Shown in pieces: positions 32,981 to 37,031 of a DNA stretch of 37,031 nt. Made by a program: the position numbers and the translations under genes. Source of the DNA: Candidatus Poseidoniales archaeon (GTDB lineage Archaea; Thermoplasmatota; Poseidoniia; Poseidoniales; Poseidoniaceae); contig QQSJ01000002.1 of the NCBI GenBank assembly GCA_003602635.1, positions 1-37,031 of the forward strand, written 5' to 3'. The notes beneath the pieces are model-generated. The model saw only the letters and a list, made by a program, of their open reading frames with translations. It ran no database searches and was not told where the DNA came from. Position 1 is the stretch's first letter. Each line of letters starts with the position of its first letter.

Positions 32981-34112
32981 CGTTGTCCACCACCGTCAGA
33001 TGCATGTACGTCGTGTTGAACCGTCCACTCTCAGGCACAAAGCACATGATGCGCTCACCGACCTGAGGGTTCTGTGTTCTCATGAACTCGTCGAGCATGA
33101 TAAACAGTGATGCTGCGCCCGTGTTGCCCCGAGTGTAAAGATTCGTCCACCACTTTTCTTCAGGGATGCCGACGCCCGCCGCATCCAGCATGTCGAGGAT
33201 CTTCGGACGGAAGTGATGGGAAGAGTAGTGGCAGAGGAAGTGGTCCACTTCAGAGGGCACGTTGAGGCCCTCTTGCACCAACCGCACGTAACCGTCAACA
33301 CCCAGCCGGACGATGTGGTCGAGGAGACGGACCTCTTGGCGGAGCAGCAAAGCGCCTTCACGTTCCGCGTCGGCGTAGGTGTCGTAATCCTGCCATGTTC
33401 GTTCCTCGTCGGTTTTGCCGCTCGAGCCGACGCTCATGCACGTGGGCAGGGCGTGCGCATGCGACCAGCCCTTCATCCAGTCGATGCGGAAGGACAACCC
33501 CTTGGGGCGCGGGGAGGTTTCCAACAACAGTGCTCCGGCGCCGTCTGAGAGCATCCAACGGAGAAACTCGGTGTTGAAATCCACGGTTTTCTTGGCGAAA
33601 GTCGACTCGGTCGCGGCCTCGTACCGTTGCCGTTTGAGCAATCGGGAAGGCATCTCCGTCGCGATGACCAGCGCCGCCTCATGCTCATCGCAACGAAGGG
33701 ACAGCCACGCGCCTTTCAGCGCCATCATCGACGAGGAACAAATGGACTGGGCCGTGAGGATCTCCACCTCGGCCATTCCCAATCCTGCCTGAACAAAGGA
33801 CGCGAGACCTGGAACGGGGTGGTCTCCTTGCGTCGAAGCAACGGCGAGCATCCCGACTTGGTGAATGGGCCGAAACGCGCGGTCCATGCATTCCTGTCCG
33901 GCATGAACGGCCATTTGGGTGTTGGACACCGTGGTGCGCTGGTTGGCGTCAATGCCGTAGTGCCGTGTTTGGATGCCGTTCGCTTTCTGAATCTGCGTGC
34001 GCAGACCCGAAGGTTGGCCGTTGACTGCGCCGAGGACGCCTTCCACTTGATCGTTGGTGATGGCAGGGCCGGGCAGGTGCCAGCCGGTCGACGTGATGTA
34101 GACGGGTTTCAT
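32970..34112 (-). CDS. StlD/DarB-like beta-ketoacyl synthase III
   Basis: This is a condensing enzyme of the FabH-related thiolase fold, 380 aa. The N-terminus (YITSTGWHLPGPAITNDQVE, then NGQPS and NGIQTRHYGID) resembles DarB/StlD proteins, which join two beta-ketoacyl chains into a dialkyl cyclohexanedione on the way to dialkylresorcinols and flexirubins. The catalytic set is present: C125 in AQSICSSSMMAL, a histidine near 295 in FLCHYSSHHF, and N330 in TRGNTGAASLFIM. Its ATG overlaps the stop of the His-rich membrane protein gene (ATGA). No aromatase (DarA-like), acyl carrier protein or acyl ligase is visible here, so the product could also be a simple ketone, hydrocarbon or cyclohexanedione. 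Horizontal acquisition from bacteria is plausible. Confidence 0.88.
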   Translation of the reverse strand: MKPVYITSTGWHLPGPAITNDQVEGVLGAVNGQPSGLRTQIQKANGIQTRHYGIDANQRTTVSNTQMAVHAGQECMDRAFRPIHQVGMLAVASTQGDHPVPGLASFVQAGLGMAEVEILTAQSICSSSMMALKGAWLSLRCDEHEAALVIATEMPSRLLKRQRYEAATESTFAKKTVDFNTEFLRWMLSDGAGALLLETSPRPKGLSFRIDWMKGWSHAHALPTCMSVGSSGKTDEERTWQDYDTYADAEREGALLLRQEVRLLDHIVRLGVDGYVRLVQEGLNVPSEVDHFLCHYSSHHFRPKILDMLDAAGVGIPEEKWWTNLYTRGNTGAASLFIMLDEFMRTQNPQVGERIMCFVPESGRFNTTYMHLTVVDNDGR

Positions 34113-34711
34113 TCAGAGGCCCTCCACGGCAAGGTGGACACGCCGTTGTCGCGCTCCCATTTCCAACAACGGTACATTTCCAACATGTAGGGCATCACGA
34201 TGAAAATCCCCATTCCGACGATGTAGGTCATGGCAAAGTTGCCGTTCATCCCAAGGGATTCTTCGCGCCACTGAAGGCTCATGTTTCCGGCCCAGTTGAA
34301 GGTGACGAAATTGACGAAGGTCTCCCATCGACGCACGATGATGAGCAGGAGAATGAAGAACGGAAGGGTCGCGAGGTAATTGTGTGCATGCACTTCCCAA
34401 ATGCTGATTTCTCGCAAATCCTGTGCATAGTGCACGTCGTAATGCGCGACCAATTCATGGGCCACCAAGGCCATGATGCACATGATCAACACCAGCACGT
34501 TCACCTCAAACAACAGCCCCAGCAAGATGGGGATGCCAACTTGGAACCCCATCAGGGCGTGGACCAGAGCTTCACGAAGACCGGCCGTTGATTCGATTTT
34601 GGTCGCGCGATGGCAAAACCAGTCCACGCCACCGGCCACACCCCACAGGGGAAGAAGGACGTAGAGCAGGATGTTCAGCACGATGGTGCTGGCGTCCAAG
34701 GTCGGGTCCAT
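34109..34711 (-). CDS. His-rich multi-pass membrane protein of the acyl-product operon
   Basis: I do not recognise a named family. The 200-aa protein has about five hydrophobic segments (about 9-27, 50-66, 68-86, 112-126, 160-178). Histidines cluster on what should be one membrane face: WFCHRATKIES, EALVHALMG, VAHELVAHYDVHYAQ and WEVHAHNYLA. Such spacing recalls membrane diiron enzymes such as desaturases and hydroxylases, but the standard boxes are not met. It opens the operon that continues with the ketosynthase, and the two overlap by 4 nt. A TATA-like TTGATAC lies 26 nt before the ATG, so the mRNA is probably leaderless. It could be an oxygenase or a membrane partner of the ketosynthase. 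Confidence 0.8.
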   Translation of the reverse strand: MDPTLDASTIVLNILLYVLLPLWGVAGGVDWFCHRATKIESTAGLREALVHALMGFQVGIPILLGLLFEVNVLVLIMCIMALVAHELVAHYDVHYAQDLREISIWEVHAHNYLATLPFFILLLIIVRRWETFVNFVTFNWAGNMSLQWREESLGMNGNFAMTYIVGMGIFIVMPYMLEMYRCWKWERDNGVSTLPWRASE

Positions 34712-34733
34712 GGGGATGGTACGACCCTACCCC

Positions 34734-34740
34734 GTATCAA
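34734..34740 (-). promoter_or_regulatory. TATA-like element for the acyl-product operon
   Basis: The minus strand reads TTGATAC, centred 26 nt upstream of the ATG at 34711. No ribosome site is present, which fits a leaderless first gene. The next five genes are packed with overlaps or gaps of 2 nt, so this single promoter could serve them all. Confidence 0.4.
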
Positions 34741-34757
34741 GGACACTCCGAAGCGGC

Positions 34758-35210
34758 TCACGCCTGTTTTCGTCCGAGAAGGACGCCCAGGTTGTCCGCT
34801 TCAGCGTGCCAGCCAGACAAATGCACCGTTGGCGCTGGCAGGGTGCCGGGGCCTTCCCCGTTGACGGTTGACATCACCTCGTGCAGGCTCGCAAGCGTCG
34901 TCGGAGAAGGCATGCCGTCGACGTGTTCGTTGGGCGCAAGGTACCACAGCACTTCAGGAATCCTCCCGCCGAACACCATGGGCGCACCAACCACCACCGG
35001 ATCGTGAAGGTCAGTGAAGGAATCCTGTTGGCACATGAGCCACACGCCCACGTCGTGAGGCGCCGCAAGGCGGGAGTTGACCGCCTCCACAAGATCGCGG
35101 AGCGCCTCCCGAAGGGCTTGCTGACGCAGGTGCAGGAAATGATCGGTGTTGCCCAGACCCATCGCAGTCGTCATGTCGTTGAGGGTCCACCCGAGGATCA
35201 TCGAAGCCAT
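34758..35210 (-). CDS. Hypothetical protein, 150 aa
   Basis: I do not recognise this protein. It appears soluble, with a helical region near residues 20-48 (DHFLHLRQQALREALRDLVE) and a mixed beta remainder (DVGVWLMCQQDSFTDLHDPV, VVGAPMVFGGRIPEVLWYLA). There is no signal peptide or membrane helix. The ATG at 35210 lies 26 nt after a TATA box, which favours this start over the ATG at 35174. It ends 46 nt before the acyl-product operon's first codon and could be read through into it, though that operon seems to have its own promoter. It is divergent from the FAS1 gene. Confidence 0.68.
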   Translation of the reverse strand: MASMILGWTLNDMTTAMGLGNTDHFLHLRQQALREALRDLVEAVNSRLAAPHDVGVWLMCQQDSFTDLHDPVVVGAPMVFGGRIPEVLWYLAPNEHVDGMPSPTTLASLHEVMSTVNGEGPGTLPAPTVHLSGWHAEADNLGVLLGRKQA

Positions 35211-35233
35211 GCAGGGGAAGACGCATGACCTGC

Positions 35234-35239
35234 TATAAC
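35234..35239 (-). promoter_or_regulatory. TATA box for the 150-aa hypothetical gene
   Basis: The minus strand reads GTTATA, centred about 26 nt before the ATG at 35210. Together with the plus-strand TTATAA about 105 nt away, it makes a divergent pair of leaderless promoters. Confidence 0.5.
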
Positions 35240-35340
35240 CTCAGGAAAAGCGAGCGCATCCTGTGGCAAAAGGGACGCTGTGCCCTGTTGGGGACACGGA
35301 CGCAAGGGGGTTCGTGCATCGTAGTGTGAGAAACACCTGA

Positions 35341-35346
35341 TTATAA
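35341..35346 (+). promoter_or_regulatory. TATA box for the FAS1-repeat gene
   Basis: TTATAA is centred about 27 nt before the ATG at 35371, the expected distance for a transcript beginning at the start codon. It is the clearest TATA box in the window. Confidence 0.6.
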
Positions 35347-35370
35347 CGCACATTGCGTGCCAGCGAGGAC

Positions 35371-37031
35371 ATGAAGAAATCCGCCGCGTATGTGCTCATC
35401 GTCCTCCTGATGGCCTCAACCCTGCCGCTCAATGCCAGCGCTGACGCCAGCCAAGACATCCCCTCGAACGCGGTGGCCACAGGCGTTCACGACTCCCTCG
35501 TGGCCGCCTTGACCCACGCCGACTTGGTGACGACCTTGCAAGGTGCAGGGCCCTTCACCGTCTTTGCCCCAACCGACACCGCCTTCGCCGAAGCGGGCAT
35601 CGATTTGAGCACCTTCGACACGCCGGAGGAGAACGCGACCCTCACGGCCATTCTGCTTCACCACGTGGTGGCTGGATCGGTGCCTTCGAGCGCCCTTTCG
35701 GACGGCATGTTCGCCACAACGGTGAACGGTGACCGCGTTCAGTTTGGCGTCGATGGAAACGGCGTGACGGTCAGCAACGCCAACGTCACCACCCCCGACG
35801 TCCTCGCCTCCAATGGCATCATTCACGTCATTGACAGGGTCATGCTCCCGCCGGTTGACATCCCGAGCACCGCCCAGACCACAGGCATCCACAACAGCCT
35901 CGTGGCCGCGGTGATTCAGGCCGACCTCTTGACCACGTTGCAAGGACCTGGGCCGTTCACGGTCTTCGCGCCCACCGACCAAGCCTTCGCCGACGCAGGC
36001 ATTGACCTGGCAGCGCTCGACACGCCCGAAGGCAAGGCGACGTTGTCTGACATCTTGCTCTACCACGTGGTCGGCGCCGATGTGCCGGCCGCGAACGTCA
36101 CCGAATGCATGACTGCGGACGCCGTCAACGGCCAGCCGCTCGCGTTCACCGTCGACGGTGGCGTGATGGTGAACGACGCCAACGTGGTCCTCACCGACGT
36201 CATCTCCAGCAACGGCTTGATCCACGTCATCGACAAGGTGTTGATGCCAACGGACACCCCCAACGACATCCCACGCACGGCTCAATGCACGGGCCTGCAC
36301 AACTCATTGGTCGCCGGTGTGATCCAAGCGGAACTGCTCGAAACCTTGCAAGGCGCTGGACCGTTCACGGTCTTCGCACCCACGGACCAAGCCTTCGTCG
36401 ACGCCGGCATTGACCTGGCCGCGCTTGACACCCCTGAAGGCAAGGCCACGCTCTCCGACATCTTGCTCTACCACGTGGTCGGCGCCAACGTGCCTGCCGC
36501 CAACGTGACCGAGTGCATGACCGCGAACGCGGTCAACGGTCAACCGCTCGCCTTCACCGTCGACGGTGGCGTGATGGTCAACGACGCGACCGTCACCCTC
36601 GCTGACGTGAGCACGAGCAACGGCATCATCCACGTCATCGACAAGGTGCTGACCCCAACGGACACGCCAAACGACATCCCGCGCACGGCTTCGTGCACGG
36701 GCAGCCACGCTTCCTTGGTCTCGGCCGTGGTCCAAGCAGAACTGCTCGAAACCTTGCAGGGCACTGGACCCTTCACGCTCTTCGCGCCGACCGATCAGGC
36801 CTTTGCTGATGCTGGCATCGACCTGGCTGCCCTCGACACGCCCGAAGGAAAGGCCGCTTTGTCGGACATCCTCCTCTACCACGTCGTGGCGGGAAGCGTC
36901 CCTTCGTCCGCCGTGACGGAATGCATGTCGGCGGACGCCGTCAACGGTCAACCGCTCGCCTTCACCGTCGACGGTGGTGTGATGGTCAACGACGCGACCG
37001 TCACCCTCGCTGACGTGAGCACGAGCAACGG
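35371..37031 (+). CDS. Secreted tandem fasciclin (FAS1) domain protein, 3' end outside window
   Basis: Translated by hand from the ATG at 35371, the frame is open to the window end (553 residues and 2 bases). A signal peptide comes first (AYVLIVLLMASTLPLNASA). Four FAS1 domains follow, the last incomplete, each with the H1 box (GPFTVFAPTDTAFAEAGIDL and close copies), the LLYHVV segment and the H2-like NGIIHVIDKVL. FAS1 domains mediate adhesion in many organisms. Domains 2-4 share a 408-bp period and two cysteines each (CTG and TECM), absent or different in domain 1. The short DIPSNA and TPNDIPRTA linkers join domains. A surface adhesion role is likely. The number of further domains and any membrane anchor lie beyond the window. 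Confidence 0.93.
   Translation, partial: MKKSAAYVLIVLLMASTLPLNASADASQDIPSNAVATGVHDSLVAALTHADLVTTLQGAGPFTVFAPTDTAFAEAGIDLSTFDTPEENATLTAILLHHVVAGSVPSSALSDGMFATTVNGDRVQFGVDGNGVTVSNANVTTPDVLASNGIIHVIDRVMLPPVDIPSTAQTTGIHNSLVAAVIQADLLTTLQGPGPFTVFAPTDQAFADAGIDLAALDTPEGKATLSDILLYHVVGADVPAANVTECMTADAVNGQPLAFTVDGGVMVNDANVVLTDVISSNGLIHVIDKVLMPTDTPNDIPRTAQCTGLHNSLVAGVIQAELLETLQGAGPFTVFAPTDQAFVDAGIDLAALDTPEGKATLSDILLYHVVGANVPAANVTECMTANAVNGQPLAFTVDGGVMVNDATVTLADVSTSNGIIHVIDKVLTPTDTPNDIPRTASCTGSHASLVSAVVQAELLETLQGTGPFTLFAPTDQAFADAGIDLAALDTPEGKAALSDILLYHVVAGSVPSSAVTECMSADAVNGQPLAFTVDGGVMVNDATVTLADVSTSN
35479..37031 (+). repeat. Tandem 408-bp FAS1-coding repeats
   Basis: Unit 1 spans 35479-35880 (402 bp) and is divergent. 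Units 2 (35881-36288) and 3 (36289-36696) and the partial unit 4 (from 36697) keep an exact 408-bp period, judged from the recurring TTCACCGTCGACGGTG at 36145, 36553 and 36961. The last 95 bases of unit 4 in view differ from unit 3 at only about two positions, so the copies are recent or kept alike by gene conversion. Short-read assembly may have collapsed or misjoined such repeats. Confidence 0.85.

Noticed and set aside
35416-36951. Long minus-strand frames opposite the FAS1 repeats
   Set aside because: They repeat with the FAS1 units and read as low-information V/G/R/H-rich sequence, as expected for antisense frames of a repeat gene.
35869-37031. Regular 408-bp repeat considered as a CRISPR-like or mobile repeat
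   Set aside because: Repeats are in frame and each encodes a FAS1 domain; there are no short direct repeats with unique spacers and no cas genes.
1-37031. Insertion sequences, integrases or phage genes
   Set aside because: I found no transposase, recombinase or capsid/terminase motifs in any plausible frame, and no terminal inverted repeats flanking a gene.

Overview
The window reads as chromosomal DNA of a marine euryarchaeon, most likely Candidatus Poseidoniales (Marine Group II). Supporting signs are the archaeal/eukaryal ribosomal protein L15e, an archaeal-style nuoA-B-C-D-H order, several very large secreted proteins with PKD/CARDB-like repeats, high GC, and operon-leading genes that often start about 26 nt after a TATA-like box (leaderless), while genes inside operons carry GAGGTGA-type Shine-Dalgarno sites. 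The taxonomic assignment is inference from content; no marker comparison was possible.

Layout. (1) 1-3846, minus: complex I genes nuoA, B, C, D and a nuoH that runs off the window start. A perfect 18-bp palindrome lies upstream of nuoA. (2) 4004-19810, minus: five consecutive secreted or membrane-anchored proteins. They are a 1173-aa repeat protein with a membrane C-terminus, a 1515-aa subtilisin-like protease with a zinc-ribbon tail, a small single-pass protein, a 1563-aa secreted protein of unknown family and a 760-aa PKD-repeat protein. (3) 19836-21760, minus: RNase Z, a PRC-barrel protein and ribosomal protein L15e. (4) 21985-23543: a short ParB/SerK-like protein, a rhodanese and a SpoU-type RNA methyltransferase. 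(5) 23606-29109: a Phn-type ABC transporter split into phnC-phnE (plus) and phnD (minus), a PQQ-type sugar dehydrogenase-like lipoprotein downstream of phnD, a frameshifted small membrane gene, and, divergent from phnD, a lipoprotein resembling the algal Fea1/phytotransferrin iron-assimilation family. (6) 29241-34711, minus: a tightly packed operon for a His-rich membrane protein, a DarB/StlD-like ketosynthase, a heme-oxygenase-like diiron protein, an unknown His-containing protein, a delta-9-type fatty acid desaturase and a NERD-S1 fusion protein. (7) 34758-37031: an unknown 150-aa protein and a divergent secreted protein of tandem FAS1 domains cut by the window end.

The two most interesting systems are region 5 and region 6. 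Region 5 may be an uptake locus pairing a phytotransferrin-like surface iron binder with a Phn-type ABC transporter. Region 6 may make an acyl-chain-derived product (a dialkyl-cyclohexanedione/resorcinol-like lipid or hydrocarbon), which is notable in an archaeon whose own membrane lipids are isoprenoid. Both functions are inferred from motifs and gene context.
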